Positions 1 through 6,800 of a stretch of DNA of 8,304 nt are shown piece after piece. Source of the DNA: Gemmatimonadales bacterium (GTDB taxonomy: Bacteria > Gemmatimonadota > Gemmatimonadetes > Palauibacterales > Palauibacteraceae); NCBI GenBank assembly GCA_030608825.1, contig JAUWDL010000040.1, forward strand, positions 1-8,304, written 5' to 3'. A program made the position numbers and the translations under genes. Below the pieces are notes generated by a model. It was not told the DNA's origin. It did no database searches and saw nothing but the letters and a program-made list of their open reading frames with translations. The number at the start of each line of letters is the position of its first letter. The first letter of the stretch is position 1.

Positions 1-336
1 GCCCGCCGCGGCCGGGAAGCTGTTCTTCGTCGCCACCCGGAAGGACACGTCGTCGTCCACCAGGCACCGGAGACGATCCAGATGGTCCAGAACGCGGCGT
101 GCGAAGGCTTCCGGCGCGGGCTGAAGGCCTTCCGACTCGGCGAGAAACACTTCGTCCGCCGAGCCGGGTTCGTCGGACTCGGCGGGGCGCGTCTCGACGG
201 TGCAGGTGCTGACGCACCGGTCGAGAGTCATCGATATGGAGGTGTTGAGGGGAACGCCCCGCTCGAGATCGTGGGCCCCCCAGTACTTGATGAACGCGAT
301 GTTCGCGGGCGCCTCCGCCGTGGCACGTCCGTTCAC
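1..336 (-). CDS. mvaD: Diphosphomevalonate decarboxylase (GHMP family), N-terminal part, cut by the left window edge
   Basis: This frame stays open from a GTG at 336-334 to the window edge: 112 codons, the N-terminal third of a protein usually about 320-400 residues long. The family phosphorylates the 3-hydroxyl of mevalonate 5-diphosphate with ATP and then decarboxylates it to IPP. The signature near residues 10-20 reads PANIAFIKYWGAHD, followed by PLNTSISMTLD, which matches the family's N-I-A-x-I-K-Y-W-G and P-x-N-x-S-[IL]-S-x-T-L blocks. The visible end, residues 104-112, reads TKNSFPAAAG, the start of the ATP-binding glycine/serine loop. The GTG start is supported by GGAGG four bases upstream and by a GTGA overlap with the mvk stop. 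Odd point: the lysine that usually follows KYWG is alanine, which may alter diphosphate recognition, so a phosphomevalonate decarboxylase is a possible alternative. The catalytic Asp/Arg region lies outside the window. Family assignment is firm; exact substrate is not. Confidence 0.93.
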   Translation of the reverse strand, partial: MNGRATAEAPANIAFIKYWGAHDLERGVPLNTSISMTLDRCVSTCTVETRPAESDEPGSADEVFLAESEGLQPAPEAFARRVLDHLDRLRCLVDDDVSFRVATKNSFPAAAG

Positions 337-1472
337 GCGGCCTCCAATCGCAATCCGGGAGCTCCGAGAGCCACATCGTACCGACGCAGGCTCCGGAGAA
401 ACGCCCAACCGTCCAAAATCGAGGGCTCCGGATGGAAGACGAGGATGCAGCCGGCGCCGGCGGGCGTTGATTCCAAAGAGCCGGCCCCCGAGATCTTCGC
501 GGCGCCTCCCTCGGCCTCGATCTTCCGGATCAGCTCTCGGACCTCCCCGGGAACGACGCCCAGCTCCTCCAGCCCCCGCTCGTACTCGCGGATGCAGGCA
601 ATCACGGCGGCCGGCTCGGGCTCGCTCTCGGCGAGCTCGGATCGAAACGTCCGTGTCGTCTCGCCCATCTGCTCGAGGAGCGGCCGGTAGCGCTCGGGTT
701 CGTCCTCCACGCGCTCGCGTACCGCTTCGACGACCGTGCCCGTGGATTCGGCCGGCGGCCCGGTGTCGAACACGCGGAACGCCGCCAGCAGCTTCGAGCG
801 ATCCAGCGCCCGGCTGAACTGGAGCTCTCCCCTCGCGTCCGGTTCCGCCCAGACCATTCCGCCCTGCAGGACCGTGGATCCATCGACACCCGAAGGGAAC
901 CCGTGCTGTCGCTTTTCGACGTCGAGAGCGATCCGCTCGACGACGTCGTCCGCGACGGGGGGACCGCAGGCGGCGAGGGTGCCGGCGACGACACCGACGG
1001 CAAGCGCCGCCGAGCTGCCCATGCCCCGGCCGAGCGGAATCCGGGACTCCACCTCGAGCGTCAAAGATGGAGGATCGGCCGAAGCGATGATTCCGGGCTC
1101 TTCCAGCAGGTGGGCGATGGCCTCGCCGAGCGCGACCTTGATGAGGTGGGCGGGGTCATCGTCGCTCACGCCCTCGAAGCCCTCCGCGGTGGGCGCATCG
1201 GCATAGCGCTCCCACCGCTCCCGCACCGACTCGGCGTAGGAGGCCAGATCGGCCCACGTCGAATGGAGCTCCAGCGCCTGAAGGGTGCCACCCGCGCGTT
1301 CGGTCGCGCGGATGGTGACGGACCCGCCGTCCGTCATCCTCGGCCTCTGGGTCACCGCGGCCACGAGGCGCAGATCCACGGCCGTGACAAGCGCCGGATG
1401 ACCGTACACGACCGCGTGCTCCCCCATGAGAATCAACTTCCCCGGTACCGAGGCCCGAACGGTGGTCAACAT
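333..1472 (-). CDS. mvk: Mevalonate kinase (GHMP family)
   Basis: Cytosolic enzyme transferring phosphate from ATP to mevalonate, giving 5-phosphomevalonate. From the ATG at 1472 the product is 379 aa, somewhat longer than most bacterial homologues. Motif 1 at residues 10-26 is PGKLILMGEHAVVYGHP. Motif 2 at 146-155 is PLGRGMGSSA, the ATP phosphate loop. HGFPSGVDGS at 190-199 carries the catalytic-Asp signature (D197) typical of mevalonate rather than phosphomevalonate kinases. Motif 3 begins KISGAG at 326-331 but continues SLESTPAGAGC, a longer glycine-loop region than the usual GAGGGG. The ATG is chosen because it leaves the usual short lead before PGK. No good Shine-Dalgarno precedes it, and an in-frame GTG at 1520-1518 would add 16 residues and close most of the gap to hmgA. 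The stop TGA overlaps the mvaD start by four bases. Function confident, start uncertain. Confidence 0.93.
   Translation of the reverse strand: MLTTVRASVPGKLILMGEHAVVYGHPALVTAVDLRLVAAVTQRPRMTDGGSVTIRATERAGGTLQALELHSTWADLASYAESVRERWERYADAPTAEGFEGVSDDDPAHLIKVALGEAIAHLLEEPGIIASADPPSLTLEVESRIPLGRGMGSSAALAVGVVAGTLAACGPPVADDVVERIALDVEKRQHGFPSGVDGSTVLQGGMVWAEPDARGELQFSRALDRSKLLAAFRVFDTGPPAESTGTVVEAVRERVEDEPERYRPLLEQMGETTRTFRSELAESEPEPAAVIACIREYERGLEELGVVPGEVRELIRKIEAEGGAAKISGAGSLESTPAGAGCILVFHPEPSILDGWAFLRSLRRYDVALGAPGLRLEAA
341..345 (-). promoter_or_regulatory. Ribosome binding site of mvaD
   Basis: GGAGG on the minus strand, four bases before the GTG at 336-334 and inside the 3' end of mvk. It is the clearest Shine-Dalgarno sequence I saw in the window and decides for the GTG start of mvaD. 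With the GTGA stop/start overlap it suggests translational coupling plus independent initiation. Confidence 0.6.
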
Positions 1473-1522
1473 CGTTACAAGCGCCGAGCGGGCGACCGCC
1501 GCCGCCCGCTCCCTGACCACCC

Positions 1523-1546
1523 AAAAGCCCCGGACACTACGGGGGC
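1523..1546 (-). other. GC hairpin with T run in the hmgA-mvk gap (possible weak terminator or attenuator)
   Basis: On the minus strand, just after the hmgA stop, GCCCC (1546-1542) can pair with GGGGC (1531-1527). A shifted register, CCCCG with CGGGG, also gives five GC pairs around a 7-nt loop. TTTT (1526-1523) follows directly. The order stem then T run is right for an intrinsic terminator in the operon's direction, but both stem and T run are short, so full termination is doubtful. It sits in the only gap of the operon, either in the mvk leader (ATG start) or just before the alternative GTG start. In DNA this rich in G and C a five-pair stem can arise by chance. Confidence 0.35.
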
Positions 1547-1550
1547 GGGA

Positions 1551-2855
1551 TCAGCCGCTGCCGGGCCGACCGTCTGGGGGTGCATTTCCGCGGCCCAGTT
1601 TCTCGTGCGCACTGGCCAGGTCCTGAGAGGTGAACGCCGCCATCAGCGACATCTCCCCCGCCAGCACCGTGGCCCCAAAGATCTCCGCCAGGCGCAGCGC
1701 GGCTCTTCCGGGCTGCGTCGGATCCGCCCTGATCCCCAACATATCGAGGGCCTGTCTCTGCGTGTCCAGCTCTGTTCCGCCGCCGACGCATCCGATCGGC
1801 ACGGCCGGCAGGTAGACCGAGGCGTAGACGGCCTCGGGGCCGAACGCCTCGATGCAGGTGATGCCGAGAGAGCCTTCCACGACGTGCGCCGGGTCCTGTC
1901 CCGTCGCGATGAAGAGCGCGGCCAGCAGGTTGGCGTAGTGCGCGTTGAAGCCCACGGCGCCCGCGGCGATCGAGCCGAGAAGGTTCTTCCGATACTGAAC
2001 CTCGACGAGCGTGCGTGCCGTCGTCTTGAGGATTCTGCGCAACACGGCGGCCTCGAGAATGACTTCCGCGAAGATCCGCTTGCCCCTTCCTTCGTGGAAG
2101 TTGATCGCCGCCGGCTTCTTGTCGACGCAGTAGTTACCCGACAGGGCGACGCAATCGACACCGGTCTCGGGCTCGATGAGCTCCCGGACGATCCGGTCGC
2201 AGGCGATCGTCGCCATGTTCATCCCCATGGCGTCCCCGGAGGCGAACCGGAAGCGCAGCAGCACCGTCGTGCCGAAGCTCTTGGGTCGAACGTCGAGCAG
2301 CTTCAGGTGGCGACTCGTCTTCTCGGCGATACGGCGGATCTCGTCGATCCGCTCCTCGACCCACCCTACGAACTTCCGAGTGGCATCGAGTCCCGACGTC
2401 CGGAAGACGGGCGCCCGCGTCATCCCGACATCCTCCACGTGCACCCGGGCTCCGCCGGCGGCGCGGATCGCCGAGCAGCCCCGATTCGTGCTGGCCACGA
2501 GCGCGGCCTCCGTCGTGGCGAGCGGCACATAGACTTCCTCATCCATGTGCTCGCCTCGCACGTGCAAGGGCCCCACGACGCCCATCGGGACCTGCGCCAC
2601 ACCGATGAAGTTCTCGCAGTTTCGGAACGCGGCCCGGTTCGAGTCGAGCGAGAAGTACCCGATGTCTTCCAGACTGGCGCCGGTCAGCCGCTCGAGGGCC
2701 TGCCGCCTGATCTCCGCGTGAACATCCGGAGGAAGATCGCCTGGAAGCTCGTGAAAGCCGATCTCCCCCGCGACGAGCGCCTGGACCAGCTGGTCCCGCG
2801 TCCGAGCCTTGGAGGGCTTGGAGGCCTTGGAGGCTACGGTGGATGCTTTGCTCAT
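1551..2855 (-). CDS. hmgA: Hydroxymethylglutaryl-CoA reductase, class I type
   Basis: Reduces HMG-CoA to mevalonate with two NADPH, usually the committed step of the mevalonate pathway. The 434-aa product is soluble: it has the catalytic domain only, with no membrane segments like those of eukaryotic enzymes. Visible blocks: ENFIGVAQVPMGVVGPL (81-97), the substrate region; TTEAALVAS (114-122), with catalytic Glu116; SGDAMGMNM (206-214), the class I nicotinamide-binding motif; NYCVDKKPAAIN (241-252), with catalytic Lys246; ATGQD (317-321), with catalytic Asp321; and LASAHEKLGRG (413-423), with His417. All four catalytic residues are present. The first 20 residues are a Lys/Ser/Ala-rich tail encoded by a degenerate 9-bp repeat. 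The ATG overlaps the fni stop as ATGA; AAAAGG lies eight bases upstream. Motifs follow the archaeal/eukaryotic class I form rather than the class II form found in many Gram-positive bacteria. The stop at 1551-1553 is followed by the only gap in the operon. Confidence 0.96.
   Translation of the reverse strand: MSKASTVASKASKPSKARTRDQLVQALVAGEIGFHELPGDLPPDVHAEIRRQALERLTGASLEDIGYFSLDSNRAAFRNCENFIGVAQVPMGVVGPLHVRGEHMDEEVYVPLATTEAALVASTNRGCSAIRAAGGARVHVEDVGMTRAPVFRTSGLDATRKFVGWVEERIDEIRRIAEKTSRHLKLLDVRPKSFGTTVLLRFRFASGDAMGMNMATIACDRIVRELIEPETGVDCVALSGNYCVDKKPAAINFHEGRGKRIFAEVILEAAVLRRILKTTARTLVEVQYRKNLLGSIAAGAVGFNAHYANLLAALFIATGQDPAHVVEGSLGITCIEAFGPEAVYASVYLPAVPIGCVGGGTELDTQRQALDMLGIRADPTQPGRAALRLAEIFGATVLAGEMSLMAAFTSQDLASAHEKLGRGNAPPDGRPGSG
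2802..2846. repeat. Degenerate 9-bp tandem repeat in the 5' end of hmgA
   Basis: On the plus strand about five units of 9 bp follow each other: ccgagcctt, ggagggctt, ggaggcctt, ggaggctac, ggtggatgc. The middle three are most alike. They lie in frame and encode the Ser-Lys-Ala/Pro-rich N-terminal tail of HmgA, so length changes would leave the frame intact. No function is visible beyond the tail itself. Confidence 0.5.
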
Positions 2856-3886
2856 GTCCTGGACCTTTTAAGCAGGTCGACGCGCCGAAGCTCGTCGATC
2901 GTACGTGTCCCCACACATAACATCGCGATCCTGAGTTCGTCCACGATCCGCCCGACCCTTTCGATCACCGCCTCGGCCGACACCGTGGCGGGCTTCAACA
3001 GCGGGTAGGCCGTGCCTACCAGGTGCGCGCCGAGGGCGATCGCCTTCGCCGCGTCCAGTCCGTTTCTGATCCCACCGCTCCCGATCACGGTAACGCCCGG
3101 GACTGCGGCCACTTCCTGGATCGAGACAGGCGTCGGAACGCCCCAATCGACGAACAGCTCGCCGATCTCGACGTCATCGGCGCGACGAGCCTCTATGCGG
3201 GCCCAGCTCGTCCCACCCAACCCGGCCGTGTCGATGATTCGGATCCCCTGCTCCGCCAGAGCCCGCGCCGTGCCGCCGGAGATCCCGCAGCCGATCTCCT
3301 TGGCGATCACCGGAACCTCGAGCTCCCGAGCGATCTCTCCCAGTTTCGGCAACAGGTCACTGAAATCCGTGTCGCCTTCGGGCTGAATCGCCTCCTGGAG
3401 CACATTTAGATGGAACGCCAGGGCGTCCGCGTCAATCATCTCGACGGCGGCCCGGCACTCCGCGATTCCGTACCCGTAATTGAGCTGAACGGCCCCGAGG
3501 TTCGCCAGAAGAGGGATCGAGGGCGCGAGATCCCGCACCTGGAAGCTGGCAGCCTGGAGCGGATCCTCGATCGCCTTGCGCTGCGAGCCGACGCCGAGAG
3601 CTATGCGGCGATCCTCCGCCGCCCGTGCCAGGTTCCGGTTGATCTCACCCGCCGCTTCCGTGCCGCCGGTCATGCAGGAGACCAGGAGAGGCGCCTCGAT
3701 ACGCTTTCCGAGGAACTCGACCGAAAGGTCGATATCGTCGAGGGCGATCTCGGGTAACGCCTGGTGCTCGAAGGCGTAGTCGTCGAAAAAGCTGCGTCCG
3801 GCCTGGTTGCCGGCGTCGAGCGCCAGGCGGATGTGCTCGGCCTTCCGGTCCCGCTCGATCGCCGTCGCGGTGTCCCGGTCGCTCAT
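2852..3886 (-). CDS. fni: Type 2 isopentenyl-diphosphate delta-isomerase (FMN-dependent)
   Basis: Interconverts IPP and DMAPP using reduced FMN and Mg2+. It is needed when IPP comes only from mevalonate, because that route makes no DMAPP directly. The 344-aa length is normal. The TIM-barrel signatures are in order: RKAEHI (14-19); SCMTGGT (70-76), an FMN-contact segment; GVGSQR (98-103); HLNVLQEAIQPEGD (159-172), with the conserved Asn, Gln, Gln and the Glu of PEGD at the active site; AKEIGCGIS (195-203); DTAGLGGTSW (219-228); and the FMN-phosphate loops GSGGIRNGLD (269-278) and ALGAHLVGTA (284-293). This is unrelated to the type 1 Nudix isomerase. The ATG shares ATGA with the prenyltransferase stop, and the gene's own stop shares ATGA with the hmgA start, so translation of the three is probably coupled. 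Nothing appears broken. Confidence 0.97.
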   Translation of the reverse strand: MSDRDTATAIERDRKAEHIRLALDAGNQAGRSFFDDYAFEHQALPEIALDDIDLSVEFLGKRIEAPLLVSCMTGGTEAAGEINRNLARAAEDRRIALGVGSQRKAIEDPLQAASFQVRDLAPSIPLLANLGAVQLNYGYGIAECRAAVEMIDADALAFHLNVLQEAIQPEGDTDFSDLLPKLGEIARELEVPVIAKEIGCGISGGTARALAEQGIRIIDTAGLGGTSWARIEARRADDVEIGELFVDWGVPTPVSIQEVAAVPGVTVIGSGGIRNGLDAAKAIALGAHLVGTAYPLLKPATVSAEAVIERVGRIVDELRIAMLCVGTRTIDELRRVDLLKRSRT

Positions 3887-5004
3887 CGGTCCCGGTGTCC
3901 CGAGTACTCGATCAAGCCCTCCAGGAACCCGTGGTCTCCGGATCTCAGCGGCGCCTCTTCCAGCGCCGACCGGGCGTCCTCCAGACGCTCCTCGATCATC
4001 CGGGAGACGGCCTCGAGCCCGCCGGACTCGAGGATGATCTCTCTGGCGCGACTCGCCTCCTCGTCTCCCAGATCCGGTCGCCCGAGTATCGCGCGAAGCT
4101 CCTTCGCCTCGCCTTCCTCGGCGAGCCCCAGTGTCCGGTGGATGAGGAAGGTGTACTTGCCCTCGATCAGATCCGACGCCACCGGCTTGCCGACCGCGTC
4201 CGCGTCGCCGAAGGTGCCGAGCACATCATCCTGCAGCTGGAAGACCTCTCCCACGGCTCGGCCGTACCGAGCCAGCGCCGCCAGCGCTCCTGACGGAGCC
4301 CCGGCCAGTAGCGCCCCGAGCTCTATCGGACGCTCGACGGAGTACCGGCCCGACTTGAGGCGCAGCGCCCGAAGCAGCTGATCCTCGGTCGGATCGGGCT
4401 CGTACGGAAGCAGCATCTCCAGGTACTGGCCGCGGATCACCTCCTCGCACATTCCCGAGAACGCCGTGTCGAGAGCACGCCCGTTCGCCGACTCGTCGCC
4501 AAGCGAGGAGCGGGCCGAAGCATACAACTCCACGGCCCACGTGTGTGCTAGATCACCGAGCAGTATGGCCACCGAACGCCCGAAGTCGGCGGCGTCGCCC
4601 GGCCGGCCGCGAGCCTGGTGGATCTCCTTGAAACGAGCGTGCGCGGAGGGCTGCCCTCTGCGCATCTCGCTGTGGTCCATGATATCGTCGTGAATGAGCA
4701 GATAGGTGTGGAGAAGCTCCGAGCTCATGGCGAGCGGCAGCACCGCCTTATCGGAATCTCCTCCACACGCCCGGTACGTCTGGTAGACCAGAGCCGGCCG
4801 GAGGCGCTTTCCTCCGCCGGTGACGAGACGACGCACCTCCTCGACGAGCTCGCGGCTCTCCGGCTCCTCCGACACCTCGCGGAGCTTCCGGTCGAAGAAG
4901 TCGGCCAGCTCTCTCTCCAGACGCTCGCGGAACTCGCCGAGCCGGAGAAGAAAGCCGGAGATCGCCGAGCCTCGCTCGGCCTCGATCGTTCCGATGGGGG
5001 CCAT
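3883..5004 (-). CDS. Trans-polyprenyl diphosphate synthase (FPP or GGPP synthase family)
   Basis: Condenses IPP with allylic diphosphates head to tail. In this operon the expected product is FPP for squalene, although GGPP is equally possible from sequence. The product is 373 aa, a little longer than many family members. GGKRLRP (64-70) binds IPP diphosphate. The first Asp-rich motif is DDIMD (106-110), followed by RRGQPSAH. The second is QLQDDVLGTFGD (256-267), with the common G in place of the last Asp, then DLIEGKYTF (278-286). Tyr101 is five residues before the first motif and no insertion is present in it; the block LLHTYLLIHDDIMD resembles archaeal type I GGPP synthases. The frame is open upstream to 5253, but the ATG at 5004 is preferred because the extra 83 residues would overlap hpnG, are Arg/Pro/Gly-rich and match nothing in the family. 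The hpnG stop and this ATG share an A (TGATG). Only a weak GC-rich Shine-Dalgarno candidate lies upstream. Confidence 0.93.
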   Translation of the reverse strand: MAPIGTIEAERGSAISGFLLRLGEFRERLERELADFFDRKLREVSEEPESRELVEEVRRLVTGGGKRLRPALVYQTYRACGGDSDKAVLPLAMSSELLHTYLLIHDDIMDHSEMRRGQPSAHARFKEIHQARGRPGDAADFGRSVAILLGDLAHTWAVELYASARSSLGDESANGRALDTAFSGMCEEVIRGQYLEMLLPYEPDPTEDQLLRALRLKSGRYSVERPIELGALLAGAPSGALAALARYGRAVGEVFQLQDDVLGTFGDADAVGKPVASDLIEGKYTFLIHRTLGLAEEGEAKELRAILGRPDLGDEEASRAREIILESGGLEAVSRMIEERLEDARSALEEAPLRSGDHGFLEGLIEYSGHRDR

Positions 5005-5813
5005 CAGCTCGCCACCCGCGTTGAAACGCCACCGGAGATGGAAAGATAGCCGGCCACGGCCTCCGCCAGAGCCCGGCCACAAAGGTCGATCCGGCTCTTC
5101 ATTCGCAAGAGGTCGGGTATGACTCGCGGATGACGTGCGGCGTGACGCAGGACGGCCGGCCTCTGGATCTCCCCGCCCGGTCCGGAGCAGTCGTGAAGGA
5201 AGTCCGGAAGGGTCTCGGAAGCCGTGTCGAGGACCGCCCGAATGACGACCCACGGGACCCCGGCCTCCTCGGCCGCCGCGACGAAGTAGGCGGATTCCAG
5301 ATCGAGAACGCTCGCGTCCTCCGCAGGAACGACGCTCTCCCGCACGCGGCGCTTCTCATCCGACGTCAGGACCAGATCGTCGACCGTGACGACAGTGCCG
5401 AGCCTTGCCCCGGCGGCCCGAGCGGCCGAGTCCGACGCCTCCGGTGCCTCGCGGCGCGACCCGTCGGTCGAGATGACCTGACGCGCCATGATGAGATCCG
5501 CCGGCGTGAGGTCCGGGCTGAGACCGCCGGCCGAGCCGACAGCCAGCAACCGGCTCACCGGCACGGCCTCCAGCAGAGCCCGCACGCCATACCGCGCGCG
5601 TGCCGCCCCATCCCCCGTGACGAGAACCGCCAGCGGCTCGTCGCCGAGAAAGCCCAACGTCAGGCTGAGCCAGCCACCCGAGGCCTCCGCCGCCAGTGGA
5701 GCCTCGGTCCGGTTCGTCAGCCGACCTACCAGAGGAGCGATTTCCTCCGGTATCGCGGCCACGACAGCCGTGCGGGGGCCGCCCGAGATGGCTGCTACCC
5801 GGCCAGATTCCAT
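5004..5813 (-). CDS. hpnG: Hopanoid-associated phosphorylase/nucleosidase HpnG (adenosylhopane to ribosylhopane step)
   Basis: A nucleoside phosphorylase superfamily protein of 269 aa. In studied hopanoid producers HpnG removes adenine from adenosylhopane to give ribosylhopane (or its phosphate), on the way to bacteriohopanetetrol. Features match the MTA/SAH nucleosidase-like fold: AAIPEEIAPL (19-28), with a Glu in the place of the catalytic Glu near the N terminus; AVGSAGGLSPDL (91-102), the ribose-site glycine loop; VLDLESAYFVAAAEEAGVP (169-187), equivalent to the D-x-E-x-A block that contacts ribose; and IRAVLDTASE (191-200), with the Asp that holds the purine. Placement directly after hpnH is the usual context and supports HpnG over a general MTA nucleosidase. 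The ATG at 5813 lies inside the end of hpnH (19-nt overlap), after a weak purine-rich stretch, and a slightly later start cannot be excluded. The stop TGA shares its last base with the prenyltransferase ATG. Confidence 0.9.
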   Translation of the reverse strand: MESGRVAAISGGPRTAVVAAIPEEIAPLVGRLTNRTEAPLAAEASGGWLSLTLGFLGDEPLAVLVTGDGAARARYGVRALLEAVPVSRLLAVGSAGGLSPDLTPADLIMARQVISTDGSRREAPEASDSAARAAGARLGTVVTVDDLVLTSDEKRRVRESVVPAEDASVLDLESAYFVAAAEEAGVPWVVIRAVLDTASETLPDFLHDCSGPGGEIQRPAVLRHAARHPRVIPDLLRMKSRIDLCGRALAEAVAGYLSISGGVSTRVAS

Positions 5814-6799
5814 TTCACCATCCGCGCCATGTCACGCGGGTTCCTCCGCAGCTCGATGACCGCAGACGCCTCGAAGCCCGAGTGCATCTTACAGTTCGTG
5901 CACAGCGGATCGGATCGGGATTCCCAGTAGCTCCAATCCGTACCGTTCCAGAACTCATCCCAGTCGAACGTGTTCGTCTTCTGGATCAGGTAGCAGGGCC
6001 CCTTCCACCCTATCGGGGTGAAGGTCACGGTGCTCCAGGGAGAGCAGGCGTAGTCTCGAGTGCCTGCCGCGAACTCCAGGAACATCGGAGTGGAGGTGAA
6101 CTTGTAGCGATCCGAGAGCTCGAGCACGCGCTTGAACTTCCGCTCGATGTCCTGACCGGTCAGGAAGATGCTCTGTTCGACGGACTCGTACTGATAGCCC
6201 GGCGAGATGAGCATCCCGTCGACGCCCACGTCACGCGTCAGGAACTCGCACAGCTCCTCGACCTCCGCGATCTCGGTCTGCTTGTACACCGTCGTGTTGG
6301 TGATCACGTGGTAGCCGAGGCGCTTGGCCTCCCTCATCATCGCGACCGCCTTGTCGAACACGCCTTCCCGGTCGACGACGTAGTCGTGCGTCTCTCTCAT
6401 CCCATCGAGGTGGACGTTGATCGTGATTCGCTTGTGGGGCTCGATCTTGCCGAACACGCGCTTGTCGAGCAGCAGCGCGTTGGTGCAGAGATAGATGTGC
6501 TTCCTGCGGGCGATGATCCCGTCGATGAGCTCCTTGAGCTCCGGGTAGACCGTCGGCTCTCCGCCGCACAGCGACACGACCCCCGCCCCGCACTCATCCA
6601 GCGCCTTGAGGCAGACATCCACCGGGAGACGGTCCTTGAGCTCCCCGGTATGCCGCTCCACCGAGCAGCCGAGACAGGCCAGATTGCAGGTCCACAGTGG
6701 CTCGAGCATCATCACGAACGGGAAGCGCTTGTTGCCCTGCAGGGCGTTCTTCACCTGCAGCCGGACCATGTCGGTCGTGATGTGGAGGGGAAAACGCAT
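5795..6799 (-). CDS. hpnH: Radical SAM adenosylhopane synthase HpnH
   Basis: Adds a 5'-deoxyadenosyl group from S-adenosylmethionine to a hopene (diploptene in studied species), the first step of making C35 extended hopanoids. The product is 334 aa, normal for the family. The 4Fe-4S cluster motif CNLACLGC (Cys38, Cys42, Cys45; C-x3-C-x2-C) follows MMLEPLW. CGGEP at 78-82 is the SAM-binding GGEP segment. VHLDGMRETHDY (129-140) and ISPGYQYE (198-205) are conserved core blocks. The C-terminal domain has CSPWSTVTFTPIGWKGPCYL (252-271) and CTNCKMHSGFEASAV (300-314), typical of HpnH. Odd point: Ser307 stands where I recall many HpnH proteins having a cysteine in M-x-H-C-G-[YF]-E. The ATG at 6799 comes one base after the shc stop (TGA-G-ATG). 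No strong Shine-Dalgarno is visible, which suggests coupling to shc translation. Its end overlaps hpnG by 19 bases. Confidence 0.95.
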   Translation of the reverse strand: MRFPLHITTDMVRLQVKNALQGNKRFPFVMMLEPLWTCNLACLGCSVERHTGELKDRLPVDVCLKALDECGAGVVSLCGGEPTVYPELKELIDGIIARRKHIYLCTNALLLDKRVFGKIEPHKRITINVHLDGMRETHDYVVDREGVFDKAVAMMREAKRLGYHVITNTTVYKQTEIAEVEELCEFLTRDVGVDGMLISPGYQYESVEQSIFLTGQDIERKFKRVLELSDRYKFTSTPMFLEFAAGTRDYACSPWSTVTFTPIGWKGPCYLIQKTNTFDWDEFWNGTDWSYWESRSDPLCTNCKMHSGFEASAVIELRRNPRDMARMVKWNLAG

Positions 6800-6800
6800 C

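Noticed and set aside
903..3008. Long open frame of 701 codons on the plus strand
   Set aside because: It is antisense to mvk, hmgA and the end of fni, all of which have clear catalytic motifs. The translation is Arg/Gly/Asp/His-rich, as expected for the complement of GC-rich codons, and matches no family.
5005..5253. 83-residue N-terminal extension of the prenyltransferase
   Set aside because: It overlaps hpnG coding sequence in another frame, is Arg/Pro/Gly-rich and precedes the family domain. The internal ATG at 5004 has a TGATG junction with hpnG.
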